A DNA stretch of 64,000 bases from assembly GCF_900018785.1 (NCBI RefSeq), contig NZ_FCOY01000005.1, positions 1-64,000 on the forward strand, read 5' to 3'. Of the stretch, positions 15,427-24,167 are shown one piece after another. The notes below the pieces were generated by a model. The model saw only the letters and a list, made by a program, of their open reading frames with translations, made no database searches and had not been told where the DNA came from. This DNA is from Xanthomonas massiliensis (GTDB lineage: Bacteria; Pseudomonadota; Gammaproteobacteria; Xanthomonadales; Xanthomonadaceae). Within the stretch, counting starts at the first letter, position 1. Each line of letters opens with the position of its first letter. The position numbers and the translations under genes are program-made.

Positions 15427-16332
15427 ATGTTCTACCGCAACCTGACCCTGTTCCGCTTTCCCACCGCCGTGGACTTCTCCGCCGTGGACACCTTGCTGCC
15501 GGAGGCGCTGCTCAAGCCGGTCGGCCCGCTGGAGATGACCTCGCGCGGCTTCATCTCCCCGTTCGGCCGCGACGAGACCGAGGCGCTCAGCCATCGCCTC
15601 GGTGATTTCCTGTGGCTGACCGTGGGCGGGGAGGACAAGATCCTGCCCGGCTCGGTGGTCAACGACCTGCTGGCGCGCAAGCTGGCCGAGATCGAGGAGA
15701 AGGAAGGCCGCAAGCCCGGCGGCAAGGCGCGCAAGCGGCTCAAGGACGACCTGGTGCACGAGCTGCTGCCGCGCGCCTTCGTCAAGTCCTCGCGCACCGA
15801 CGCCATGCTCGACCTGCAGCACGGCTACGTCGCCGTGGACACTTCCAGCCGCAAGAGCGGCGAGAACGTGATGAGCGAGATCCGCGGCCTGCTCGGCAGC
15901 TTCCCGGCGCTGCCGCTCAACGCCGAGGTCGCCCCGCGCAGCGTGCTGACCGGCTGGATCGCCGGCGAGCCGCTGCCGGAGGGCCTGTCGCTGGGCGAGG
16001 AATGCGAGATGAAGGACCCGATCGAGGGCGGCGCGGTGGTCAAGTGCCAGCACCAGGAGCTGCGCTGCGAGGAGATCGACAAGCACCTGGAGGCCGGCAA
16101 GCAGGTCACCAAGCTGGCGCTGAACCTGGACGACCATGTCTCCTTCGTGCTCGGCGAGGACCTGGTGATCCGCAAGCTCAAGTTCCTCGACGGCGCGCTG
16201 GACCAGTTGGAGAACACCGACACCGACGGCATGCGCGCCGAGCTGGACGCGCAGTTCGCGTTGATGACCGGCGAGGTGCGGCGCCTGTTCCTGCTGCTCG
16301 AACAGGCGCTGAAGCTGAGCAAGGCCGAGTGA
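15427..16332 (+). CDS. rdgC: Recombination-associated protein RdgC
   Basis: 301 residues, normal length for RdgC, a ring-shaped DNA-binding protein of the nucleoid that limits RecA loading. The sequence opens MFYRNLTLFRFPTAVDFSAVDTLL and has GFISPFGRDETEALSHRLGDF and the central RAFVKSSRTDAMLDLQHGYVAVDTSS, all family landmarks. ATG 15427 follows a 117-bp spacer after ttcA. It could share a transcript with the peptidase gene 44 bp further on. Confidence 0.96.
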   Translation: MFYRNLTLFRFPTAVDFSAVDTLLPEALLKPVGPLEMTSRGFISPFGRDETEALSHRLGDFLWLTVGGEDKILPGSVVNDLLARKLAEIEEKEGRKPGGKARKRLKDDLVHELLPRAFVKSSRTDAMLDLQHGYVAVDTSSRKSGENVMSEIRGLLGSFPALPLNAEVAPRSVLTGWIAGEPLPEGLSLGEECEMKDPIEGGAVVKCQHQELRCEEIDKHLEAGKQVTKLALNLDDHVSFVLGEDLVIRKLKFLDGALDQLENTDTDGMRAELDAQFALMTGEVRRLFLLLEQALKLSKAE

Positions 16333-16376
16333 GCGGGGCGGCGCCGCGCGACGGCGCCGTGTGAGAAGCTGCCGCC

Positions 16377-17168
16377 ATGTCCGGAGCCTTTCGTCGCCTG
16401 TTCGCGCCCCCCGCCGCGGTGATCGAGCGCGACAGCGTGCAGGTGCAGCTCGAGGACGGCGAAGTGGTGGAAGTGCGGCGCGTGCGCGATCCGCGCGCGC
16501 GCCGGATCAAGCTCAGCGTGGACGAACGCGGCGCGCGCCTGACCCTGCCGGCGCGGGCCGCCGCCGTCGCCGGCGAGCGCTTCCTGCTCGAGCACCGCCA
16601 TTGGCTGGCCACCCAGCTGCGCCGCTGCCATGCCGAATCGGCCGGTGCCGCGCTGGTGCCCTGGCAGAGCACGCACCTGCCGCTGCGCGGCCAGGACCTG
16701 CCGCTGCACTGGCAGGCCGGCCGCTACGCCGACCTGCAGCTGCACGCCGACGGCGCGCACTTCCTGCTGCCGGCACGCGCCGGCGAGGCCGCGCTGCGGC
16801 GCACCCTGCGCGCGTTCTACGAAGCCCAGGCGCGCGCCGACGTCGGCCGCTGGCTGCCCCGGTACCTGCCGGGCCTGCCGCGCGCGCCGCGCGCGGTGCG
16901 CTACAAGATCATGTCCTCGCAATGGGGCTCGCTGGCTCCCGACGGCACCATGGCGCTGGACCTGGCCCTGGTGCTGGCGCGGCCGGCGGCCTTCGAGTAC
17001 GTGCTGGTGCACGAGCTGTGCCACCTGCTCCAGGCCAACCACTCGCCGGCATTCTGGGCCGAGGTGGAAGCGCGCTGCCCGCACTGGCGCGAGGAGCGCG
17101 ACTGGTTCCACGAGCACGGCCGCCGCATCAAGGCGACCCTGCGCGCGCTGCTGCAGCCGTCCGGCTAG
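16377..17168 (+). CDS. YgjP-type M48-like metallopeptidase (DUF45)
   Basis: 263 residues. The zinc motif HELCHLLQANHSPAFWAEVE (about residues 214-233) has the HExxH helix and the downstream NHS..FW typical of the YgjP/WLM-like DUF45 group. The preceding KIMSSQWGSLAPDGTMALDLAL is the conserved strand pair. The N-terminal part carries VRRVRDPRARRIKLSVDERGA. It is a presumed cytosolic metalloprotease; substrates unknown. No signal peptide. Confidence 0.9.
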   Translation: MSGAFRRLFAPPAAVIERDSVQVQLEDGEVVEVRRVRDPRARRIKLSVDERGARLTLPARAAAVAGERFLLEHRHWLATQLRRCHAESAGAALVPWQSTHLPLRGQDLPLHWQAGRYADLQLHADGAHFLLPARAGEAALRRTLRAFYEAQARADVGRWLPRYLPGLPRAPRAVRYKIMSSQWGSLAPDGTMALDLALVLARPAAFEYVLVHELCHLLQANHSPAFWAEVEARCPHWREERDWFHEHGRRIKATLRALLQPSG

Positions 17169-17289
17169 GCGCGCGGCGCGGCGGGCCCGCACCGTCGTGC
17201 GCCGCCCGGCTCCCGGGCGTGCCGGCGGAAGGGGATCGCGCCGCGCGGCGACGGTTCGCCGGATACCGGGGGGGCGAAGTGCCGGCCTG

Positions 17290-18177
17290 CTATCGGGCCG
17301 GCGGCGGGGAACCGGCCGCGGCATCCGCCGGCAGCGCCTCGAAGAAGGCGCGGACATGGCCGCCGACCGCGGCCGGATGCTGCAGGTGCAGGTGGTGGAT
17401 GCCGGGCATCGCCACGCTGCGGCCGTGGCGCAGGCAGGCCAGCCGTTCGCGGCGCTGGGCCTCGGGGAAATAGGGCTGCGCGGGCTCGGCGAACACCGCC
17501 AGCACCGGGCAGGCGATCGCCTCCAGCAGCGCGCGCACCTGGTCTTCGCCCAGGCGCACCGGGGTGGGCAGCGTCAGGCGCGGATCGGTGCGCCAGGCCA
17601 GCCCGCCATCGACCGTGCGCACGCCGCGCTCGACCAGCAGGCGCGCGTCGGCTTCGTCGAGGTGGTTGGCAAGCATGCGCGCCCGCACCGCGGTGGCCAG
17701 GTCGGGGAACACCCGCAGCGGCCGCGCCGCCGCGCGCCGGGCCTGGATCGCTTCGCGCAGGCGCGCGGGCGTGTCGGCGGCCGGGGCGGACAACGGCCCC
17801 AGCGCCTCGATCGCCGCCACCGCCTCGATCCGCTCCGGCGCCGCCGCGGCCACCAGGGTGGCGATGCCGGCGCCGAGCGAATGGCCGAGCAGGGTGAAGC
17901 GCGGCCAGTCGAGCGCGTCGGCGATGGCCAGCACCGCCAGCACCGCTTCCGTCGGGGTGTATTCCGCGCCCGCCGGCAGGTGCGCGCTGTGGCCGTGGCC
18001 GGGCAGGTCGACGGCGACCAGGTCGACCTCGCCCAGGTGCGGGGCCAGCGGCACGAAGCCGGCGGCGTTGTCGAGCCAGCCATGCAGGGCCAGCACCCGG
18101 CGCGCGCCGCGGCGGCCGCCGCGCAGGCCGGCGATCCGGCCCGCGGGCAGCTCGAGCGCGAGCTCGTCCAGCCTCAT
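17290..18177 (-). CDS. Alpha/beta hydrolase, serine hydrolase-like
   Basis: 295 residues. The fold is clear: [13 protein letters not shown] (oxyanion strand), VDLPGHGHS, nucleophile elbow [11 protein letters not shown] (Ser about 98), and [12 protein letters not shown] near the C-terminus with the catalytic His. Similar to SERHL-type hydrolases; substrate unknown. Its ATG overlaps the hemH TGA by four bases (ATGA at 18174-18177), so it is translationally coupled to ferrochelatase. A role near haem synthesis is possible but not shown. Confidence 0.88.
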   Translation of the reverse strand: MRLDELALELPAGRIAGLRGGRRGARRVLALHGWLDNAAGFVPLAPHLGEVDLVAVDLPGHGHSAHLPAGAEYTPTEAVLAVLAIADALDWPRFTLLGHSLGAGIATLVAAAAPERIEAVAAIEALGPLSAPAADTPARLREAIQARRAAARPLRVFPDLATAVRARMLANHLDEADARLLVERGVRTVDGGLAWRTDPRLTLPTPVRLGEDQVRALLEAIACPVLAVFAEPAQPYFPEAQRRERLACLRHGRSVAMPGIHHLHLQHPAAVGGHVRAFFEALPADAAAGSPPPAR

Positions 18178-19130
18178 GCGCGCGCGGCGATGCCGGCCAG
18201 CGCGCGGGCGTGCGCCGGCGCGTCGTTCAGGCACGGGATGTAGCGCAGCTGCGCACCGCGCTCGCCGACGGTGCGCACGAAGCCGATGCCCACCTCTTCC
18301 AGCGTCTCCAGGCAGTCGCAGGCGAAGCCCGGGCAGACCACGTCGATCTGCTTGTGGCCACCCTCGGCCAGCGCCCACAGGGTGGGTTCGGCGTAGGGCT
18401 GCAGCCAGCGTTCTTGGCCGAAGCGCGACTGGTAGCCCAGCGACCATTGCCCGGCCTGCAGGCCCAGCGCCGCGGCAATGGCCGTCGCGCTGGCCTGGCA
18501 GCGCTGCGGGTACGGGTCGCCACCATCGGCCACGCGCTGCGGCAGGCCGTGGAAGGAGAACATCAGGTGCTCGCCGCGGCCGTGGCGCTGCCACCAGGCG
18601 CGGATCGCGCCGGCGACCGCCTCGACCCAGGCCGCGTCGTCGGCGTAGTCGTAGACCACCTCGACCATGGCCTGCGGGTGGCGACGATGCCAGGCGCGGA
18701 CCACGTCCTCCACCGAGGCGGTGGTGGTGGTCGAGTACTGCGGGTACAGCGGCAGCACCACGATGCGGCGCGCGCCGCCGGCCAGCAGTGCGTCCAGGGC
18801 CGGGGCCAGCGCCGGGGCGCCGTAGCGCATCGCCGCGCGCACGGTCCAGTGCGGCAGCTCCGCCTGCAGGCGCCGGGCCAGGGCGTCGGTGTGCACCGCC
18901 AGCGGCGAGCCGCCGTCCAGCCACACCTGCGCGTACTTGTGCGCCGAGCGCGGGCCGCGCAGCGGCAGGATCAGGCCATGCAGCAGCGGCTTCCACAGCC
19001 AGCGCGGCAGCGAGACCACGCGGCGGTCGCTGAGGAATTCGGCCAGGTAGCGACGCACCGCCGGCGCGGTGGGCGCCTCGGGCGTGCCTAGGTTGACCGC
19101 CAGCAGGGCGGTATCGGGAGCGTCGGGCAT
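18174..19130 (-). CDS. hemH: Ferrochelatase
   Basis: 318 residues from ATG 19130; an upstream in-frame ATG at 19211 would add 27 unrelated residues. HemH inserts ferrous iron into protoporphyrin IX, the last step of haem b synthesis. Landmarks are [51 protein letters not shown] (catalytic His) and [18 protein letters not shown] (with the conserved Glu), near the end of the protein. First gene of a two-gene operon with the hydrolase. Confidence 0.97.
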   Translation of the reverse strand: MPDAPDTALLAVNLGTPEAPTAPAVRRYLAEFLSDRRVVSLPRWLWKPLLHGLILPLRGPRSAHKYAQVWLDGGSPLAVHTDALARRLQAELPHWTVRAAMRYGAPALAPALDALLAGGARRIVVLPLYPQYSTTTTASVEDVVRAWHRRHPQAMVEVVYDYADDAAWVEAVAGAIRAWWQRHGRGEHLMFSFHGLPQRVADGGDPYPQRCQASATAIAAALGLQAGQWSLGYQSRFGQERWLQPYAEPTLWALAEGGHKQIDVVCPGFACDCLETLEEVGIGFVRTVGERGAQLRYIPCLNDAPAHARALAGIAARA

Positions 19131-19275
19131 GGCGGCATTGTCGCAGAGCACCGCCGCCTTGCCATGCACGGCGTGGCGATCGCGGCGATCGGCGCTGGCA
19201 TCGGGCGCCACATACCGGCACGATTCAGCTGCTTGCGGTACCTTCTTGCCGATCGACCTTGGGAGTCTTCACCAC

Positions 19276-20157
19276 ATGCGCCTGTCGCCGCGTCTCGCCC
19301 TGTCGCTCGCCCTTGCCGCCGTCGCCGGCCACGCCGTGGCCGGCCCGCAGGAGGACGAGCGCGCCCGCAATGCCACCCGCGTGCTCAGCGAGATCCAGTC
19401 GATCCCCGAGCAGGCGATCCCCGACAAGCTGCTCGACGAGGGCCGCGCGGTGGTGGTGATCCCCGACACGCTCAAGGCCGGGCTGGTGATCGGCGGGCGC
19501 CGCGGCCACGGCCTGATGTCGATCAAGAACGCCGACGGCAGCTGGTCCAACCCGGTGTTCGTCAAGCTCACCGGGGCCAGCATCGGCTTCCAGGCCGGGG
19601 TGCAGTCCTCCGACGTGGTGCTGGTGTTCCGCAACGACCGCAGCCTGGACAACATCGTCAACGGCAAGTTCACCCTGGGCGCCGACGCCGGGGTGGCGGC
19701 CGGCCCGGTCGGGCGCCAGGCCGCCGCGGCCACCGACGGCCAGCTCAAGGCCGAGATCTGGTCGTGGTCGCGCGCGCGCGGGCTGTTCGCCGGCGTCGCC
19801 CTGGACGGGGCCGCGCTGCAGATCGACGACGAGGCCGACATGGCCGTGTACGGCGACGACGTCACCCCGCGCATGATCTTCGAGGGGCGGCTGAAGACGC
19901 CCCCGTCCAGCGACGTGGTCGGCTTCCGCGACCGCCTCGAGGAATCCACCTATGCCGCGCGGCAGAACCGCGGCACCGCCGGCGCGGCGCCCGCCCCGCG
20001 TCCGGCCGCGCCGGCCGGCCCCGCGCCCGCCGCGCCGGCGCCCGCCGAGGCCACCGCGGTGCCGATGGGCCAGGCGCCGGCGCAGTCGCAGCAGGGCTTC
20101 CAGCCGGTCAGCGACGACAGCGTGCGCACCGAAGTGCTGGACGACGGCAAGCCCTGA
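19276..20157 (+). CDS. SYLF/YSC84-domain secreted lipid-binding protein
   Basis: 293 residues. A signal peptide is evident ([23 protein letters not shown], cut near 22). The SYLF domain covers about residues 30-225: [92 protein letters not shown] domains bind membrane phospholipids. The C-terminal 60 residues are Ala/Pro repeats, probably unfolded. Exported to the periplasm by inference. Confidence 0.9.
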   Translation: MRLSPRLALSLALAAVAGHAVAGPQEDERARNATRVLSEIQSIPEQAIPDKLLDEGRAVVVIPDTLKAGLVIGGRRGHGLMSIKNADGSWSNPVFVKLTGASIGFQAGVQSSDVVLVFRNDRSLDNIVNGKFTLGADAGVAAGPVGRQAAAATDGQLKAEIWSWSRARGLFAGVALDGAALQIDDEADMAVYGDDVTPRMIFEGRLKTPPSSDVVGFRDRLEESTYAARQNRGTAGAAPAPRPAAPAGPAPAAPAPAEATAVPMGQAPAQSQQGFQPVSDDSVRTEVLDDGKP

Positions 20158-20249
20158 ATCGCCGCGCAGCCGGCGCACGAAAACGGGCAACGCCCGGCGC
20201 CGGCTGCGGTATCCTCGGCGTTCCGACTCTCCATCCATCGAGAACGCTT

Positions 20250-20483
20250 ATGGGCGGTTTTAGCATCTGGCACTGGCTGATCGTGCTGGCCATCGTGCTG
20301 CTGATCTTCGGCACCAAGCGCCTGACCGGCGGCATGAAGGACCTGGGCAGCGCCGTCAAGGAATTCAAGAAGGGCATGCACGAGGACGACAAGCCGGCCG
20401 GCCAGCTGGGCGATGCCTCGCGCGATGCCCAGCCGCAGGCGCGCGAGTCCACCCCGGCCGACCACGAGCGCGATCCGCGCTGA
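20250..20483 (+). CDS. tatA: Sec-independent translocase subunit TatA
   Basis: 77 residues. One N-terminal membrane helix ([22 protein letters not shown]), the FGTKRL hinge, and an amphipathic helix with [15 protein letters not shown] are classic TatA features. A charged disordered tail follows. TatA oligomers form the pore that lets folded twin-arginine proteins across the inner membrane. First gene of tatABC; ATG 20250. Confidence 0.97.
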   Translation: MGGFSIWHWLIVLAIVLLIFGTKRLTGGMKDLGSAVKEFKKGMHEDDKPAGQLGDASRDAQPQARESTPADHERDPR

Positions 20484-20495
20484 TCCGGGGCGGGC

Positions 20496-20930
20496 GTGTT
20501 CGACATCGGCTTCAGCGAGCTGCTGGTCATCGCCGTGGTGGCCCTGGTGGTGCTCGGTCCCGAGCGCCTGCCCAAGGCGGCGCGGTTCGCCGGCCTGTGG
20601 GTGCGCCGCGCGCGCGCGCAGTGGGATTCGGTGAAGCAGGAGCTGGAGCGCGAACTGCAGGCCGAGGAGCTCAAGCGCGAGCTGGAGGAGGCCCGCGCCT
20701 CGCTGCAGCAGGTGGAGACCAAGCTGCAGGAGGGCCACCGCCAGTTGCGCGATGAAGGCCAGGCGCTGGCCCACAGCGTGCGCGAGGGGATCGAGCCGGA
20801 AGCGGAAGCGCCGGTCCCGCCGGCCGCCGCTGGTCCTGCGGCCACCGTGCCTGCCGCCGCCACGACGCCGCCGGTCGGCGAGGCCGCCCCGCCACCGGCC
20901 CACGCGCCCGCCGCGCAGGAGCACCGGTGA
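20496..20930 (+). CDS. tatB: Sec-independent translocase subunit TatB
   Basis: 144 residues from GTG 20496. It begins MFDIGFSELLVIAVVALVVLGPERLPKAAR: the membrane helix and GPERLP hinge that mark TatB. A long helix (about 25-95) rich in Glu/Arg follows, and the C-terminal third is Pro/Ala-rich. TatB with TatC recognises twin-arginine signals. GTGA overlap with tatC at 20927-20930. Confidence 0.97.
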   Translation: MFDIGFSELLVIAVVALVVLGPERLPKAARFAGLWVRRARAQWDSVKQELERELQAEELKRELEEARASLQQVETKLQEGHRQLRDEGQALAHSVREGIEPEAEAPVPPAAAGPAATVPAAATTPPVGEAAPPPAHAPAAQEHR

Positions 20931-21694
20931 GCGTGATCGACGGCAACCCCGACGGTGAAGGCAGCCTGATCGAGCACCTGGTGGAACTGCGCGCGCGCCT
21001 GGTGCGTGCGCTGGCCGGGCTGCTGGTGGTGCTGGTGGTGCTGCTGCCGTTTTCCAAGAAGATCTACGCGTGGCTGGCCGGGCCGCTGATCTCGCAGCTG
21101 CCCGCCGGGCAGACGATGATCGCGGTCAATCCCGCCGGCGCCTTCTTCGCGCCGCTCAAGCTGACCTTCTTCGCCGCCCTGTTCATCTCGGTGCCGTGGC
21201 TGCTCTACCAGATTTGGGCCTTCGTCGCGCCCGGGCTGTACGCGCGCGAGAAGCGCATGGCGCTGCCGCTGCTGGTTTCGGCGGTGCTGCTGTTCTACGT
21301 CGGCTGCGCCTTCGCCTACTTCCTGGTGCTGCCGTCGGTCTTCCATTTCCTGACCACGTTCAAGCCGGACGTGATCGCGATCACCCCGGACGCGGCCTCG
21401 TACCTGGACTTCGTCATGGTGATCTTCTTCGCCTTCGGTTCCAGCTTCGAGCTGCCGGTGGCGCTGGTGATCCTGACCCTGCTCGGCTGGGTGACCCCGG
21501 CCCAGCTCCGGGAAGGACGCGGCTACGCGGTCGTGGGCATCTTCATCCTGGCGGCGGTGATCACCCCGCCGGACGTGGTCTCGCAGCTGATGCTGGCCAT
21601 CCCGATGTGCCTGCTCTACGAGCTGGGCATCCACGCCGCGCGCTGGCTGCTGCCGCGCCAGGCCGGGAGCGGCGCGGCAGCCGGCGGCAAGTAG
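20927..21694 (+). CDS. tatC: Sec-independent translocase subunit TatC
   Basis: 255 residues with six membrane helices, normal size. Landmarks: GSLIEHLVELRARLVRAL at the N-terminus (signal-binding), FFAALFISVPWLLYQIWAFVAPGLYAREKR, LPSVFHFLTTF, FVMVIFFAFGSSFELPVAL and the final helix. The gene itself is intact, ending at TAG 21692. Its last roughly 53 codons plus the stop are repeated three further times immediately downstream (see the repeat entry). Confidence 0.96.
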   Translation: MSVIDGNPDGEGSLIEHLVELRARLVRALAGLLVVLVVLLPFSKKIYAWLAGPLISQLPAGQTMIAVNPAGAFFAPLKLTFFAALFISVPWLLYQIWAFVAPGLYAREKRMALPLLVSAVLLFYVGCAFAYFLVLPSVFHFLTTFKPDVIAITPDAASYLDFVMVIFFAFGSSFELPVALVILTLLGWVTPAQLREGRGYAVVGIFILAAVITPPDVVSQLMLAIPMCLLYELGIHAARWLLPRQAGSGAAAGGK

Positions 21695-22260
21695 CGCCGG
21701 GTTTGCCGCGCCGGCCGCCTGGGCATCTTCATCCTGGCGGCGGTGATCACCCTGCCGGACGTGGTCTCGCAACTGATGGCCGTCTCGATGTGCCTGCTCT
21801 ACGAGCTGGGCATCCACGCCGCGCGCTGGCTGCTGCCGCACCGGGCCGGGACCGGCGCGGCAAGTAGTGCCGGGTTTGCCGCGCGGGGCTGCCGCGCCGG
21901 TTGCCTGGGCATCTTCATCCTGGCTGAGGTGATCACTCCGCCGGACATGGTCTCGCAGCTGATGCGGGCCATCCCGATGTGCCTGCTCTACGAGCTGGGC
22001 ATCCACGCCGTGCGCTGGCTGCTGCCGCGCCAGGCCGGGACCGGCGCGGCAAGTAGTGCCGGGTTTGCCGCGCGGGGGCTGCCGCGCCGGTTGCCTGGGC
22101 ATCTTCATCCTGGCGGAGGTGATCACACCGCCGGACATGGTCTCGCAACTGATGGCCGTCCCGATGTGCCTGCTCTACGAGCTGGGCATCCACGCCGTGC
22201 GCTGGCTACTTGCCGCGCCAGGCCGGGACCGGCGCGGCGGCCAGCGGCAAGTAGCGCCGG
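21535..22260 (+). repeat. Tandem copies of the tatC 3' end
   Basis: The segment starting GGGCATCTTCATCCTGGC recurs at 21535 (in tatC), 21721, 21907 and 22097; spacings are 186, 186 and 190 bp. Each copy encodes a variant of the last membrane helix (ITPPDVVSQLM..IPMCLLYELGIHAARWLL). Copies 2-4 differ by substitutions and by loss of one codon (copies 2 and 4), and copy 4 has one extra base in WLL. Copy 4 ends GGCAAGTAG like tatC itself; copies 2 and 3 have a shortened end GGCGCGGCAAGTAGT that moves the stop out of frame. No start signal makes them genes. Confidence 0.93.
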
Positions 22261-22439
22261 GCTTGCCGCGCGGGGCTGCCGCGCCGGCGGGGGCGATCCC
22301 GCGGGGGGCGCGGTCCGGCGGCCACGGACCTGCGCACGCGATGCCGGCCCGGGCCCCTGCCCGGAGGCTCCGGACCCGCCTGCGCCTGCGCGGGGAGAGG
22401 GCGTGGCCGGAAGCGGTGCGCCGCTTCCGGTTCGGGATC

Positions 22440-23339
22440 TCAGGCGGCGATGACGCCGTCCCGGGGCGTGTCGCCGCCGGGCACCGCGGCCGCGGCCGGG
22501 CCGACCATCTGCTTCCAGGCGGTGTAGACCGCGCCGGCGAACACCGGCATGGTCACCGCGGTCATCAGCAACTGCGCGATCCACATGCCGGCCACCTGGC
22601 CGCCGACCAGGGTGAACACCATGGCCACCAGCATCACCGCGAAGTAGATCGCCATCATCGCGATCACCGCCAGCACCAGGAACACCAGCATCGCCGGCAG
22701 GTTGTGCAGGCAGGCGTTGAGGCTGTGGCGCAGCGCACGCCAGCCGCCCATGCGCTGGAACATCACCTGCGGCGGCATCACGAACATCGCCAGCGAGATC
22801 GCCGCCAGGGTGACCACGCACAGCAGCAGCCACAGCAGGATGCGCCCGGCCGGCAGTTCCGCGACCAGCGCCTCGATCACCGCCGGGTCGGGTTGCTGGC
22901 CGGACTGGCTGATCTCGTTCATGCGCACCATCACCTCGCCGAGCTGGTGCAGGCCGGTGGTGCCCAGCAACAGCAGCAGCAGCGCGCCCAGGATCAGGCC
23001 CGCCACCACCTGCGGCAGCAGGGTTACCAGCAGGTGCGGCGCGCGGCCTTCCTGCACGCCTTCCAGCAGGTGCGCCGACCGCGCCGCGCGGCCCTGGTCG
23101 ACCTCGCGCACCGCCCACAGCAGCCCGCCCATGAACAGCGGGCCGGCGACCACCACCAGCAACTGCAGCACCGTGCCCAGCGCCGGCACCAGCAGCGACA
23201 GGGACATCACCACCGAGACGACCACGCCCCAGATCAGGCCCAGCCCGCCCAGCCCCAGCGGCGCGCGCTTGAGCAGCGAAAAGCCTGCGATCAGCCATTC
23301 CGCGCCGGCCGAGGCCGGCACCTTGTGTATCTCGCTCAT
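22440..23339 (-). CDS. BPSS1780-family membrane protein
   Basis: 299 residues with about six to seven hydrophobic segments and the family opening WLIAGFSLLKRAPLGLGGLGLIW, then GPLFMGGLLWAVREVDQGR and FVMPPQVMFQRMGGWRALRHSLNACLHNLPAML. Members of this family are inner membrane proteins of unknown function, widespread in Burkholderia and Xanthomonas relatives. It faces tatC tail to tail, with the tatC repeat array between them. Confidence 0.85.
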   Translation of the reverse strand: MSEIHKVPASAGAEWLIAGFSLLKRAPLGLGGLGLIWGVVVSVVMSLSLLVPALGTVLQLLVVVAGPLFMGGLLWAVREVDQGRAARSAHLLEGVQEGRAPHLLVTLLPQVVAGLILGALLLLLLGTTGLHQLGEVMVRMNEISQSGQQPDPAVIEALVAELPAGRILLWLLLCVVTLAAISLAMFVMPPQVMFQRMGGWRALRHSLNACLHNLPAMLVFLVLAVIAMMAIYFAVMLVAMVFTLVGGQVAGMWIAQLLMTAVTMPVFAGAVYTAWKQMVGPAAAAVPGGDTPRDGVIAA

Positions 23340-23411
23340 CGGTTCCCCGGGCCGGAGGCCCTTGCCTGGAAGTGGTGCGGAGGACGCCGCCGGTGTCCCG
23401 GCGCCGGGCGA

Positions 23412-24167
23412 TTATCGCCGTTTTCCCCGGTCCTGTCCGGCGGCCGGCTGCAGGTCGCGGGCGTGGCGCACGAAGCGGCGCAGCAGGCGCCGGGCCAGCG
23501 GCGCGGCGGTGACCTCGCGGGCGATGGTGCGCGCGCAGCGGCCCTCGCGCTGCAGGCAGTCGGCGCGGGCGCTGACGTAGCCGCGGATGTGGTGGGTGGC
23601 GAACTCGGGATGGAACTGCACGCCCCAGGCGGATTCGCCCCAGCGGAAGGCATGGCACTGGTCCTGCAGCGAGTGGGCCAGCACGGTGGCGCCGTCGGGC
23701 GCGCGCAGCACCGTCTGCATGTGGGTGGCGTGGGCCGGGAAGCGCTGCGGCATCCCCGAGAACAACGGGTCCTCGAACGCCGGCGGCTCCAGTTCCAGCT
23801 CGATCGTGCCCGACTCGCGCCCGGCCGGGTTGTAGTCCACCTGGCCGCCGAGCGCGTGCGCCAGCAACTGGTGGCCGTAGCAGATGCCCAGCAGTGGGGT
23901 GCCGGCATGGGCGGCCTCGCGCAGCCAGGCGGCCGAGCGCTCGCTCCAGTCGGCGCGGTCGGTGACGTAGGCGGCCGAGCCGGTGACGATCACCCCGGCG
24001 TAGTGCTGGCGCGGCGGCAGCGCCTCGCCGGCTTCGACGTTGACCGATACCGCCTCGGCCGGCTCCAGGCCGGCGGCCACGCGGATCCAGTGGGGGAAGC
24101 GGCCATAGCGCTTCACCTGCGGCAGGGGTTGCCCGGTTTCCAGGATCAGGAACGGGGAAGGGTTCAT
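23412..24167 (-). CDS. Class I glutamine amidotransferase (stand-alone)
   Basis: 251 residues. The catalytic cysteine is in LLGICYGHQLLAHALGG, and the His and Glu in WGVQFHPEF. The family includes stand-alone GuaA-like domains of unclear substrate. Its ATG overlaps the stop of the GspE-like gene upstream (ATGA at 24164-24167), so the two are co-translated. What it gives ammonia to is not visible here. Confidence 0.88.
   Translation of the reverse strand: MNPSPFLILETGQPLPQVKRYGRFPHWIRVAAGLEPAEAVSVNVEAGEALPPRQHYAGVIVTGSAAYVTDRADWSERSAAWLREAAHAGTPLLGICYGHQLLAHALGGQVDYNPAGRESGTIELELEPPAFEDPLFSGMPQRFPAHATHMQTVLRAPDGATVLAHSLQDQCHAFRWGESAWGVQFHPEFATHHIRGYVSARADCLQREGRCARTIAREVTAAPLARRLLRRFVRHARDLQPAAGQDRGKRR

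Noticed and set aside
21743..22453. Open frame across the tatC tail copies
   Set aside because: It merely joins copies 2 and 3 of the repeated helix and then runs into unrelated sequence; no ribosome binding site and no complete domain.
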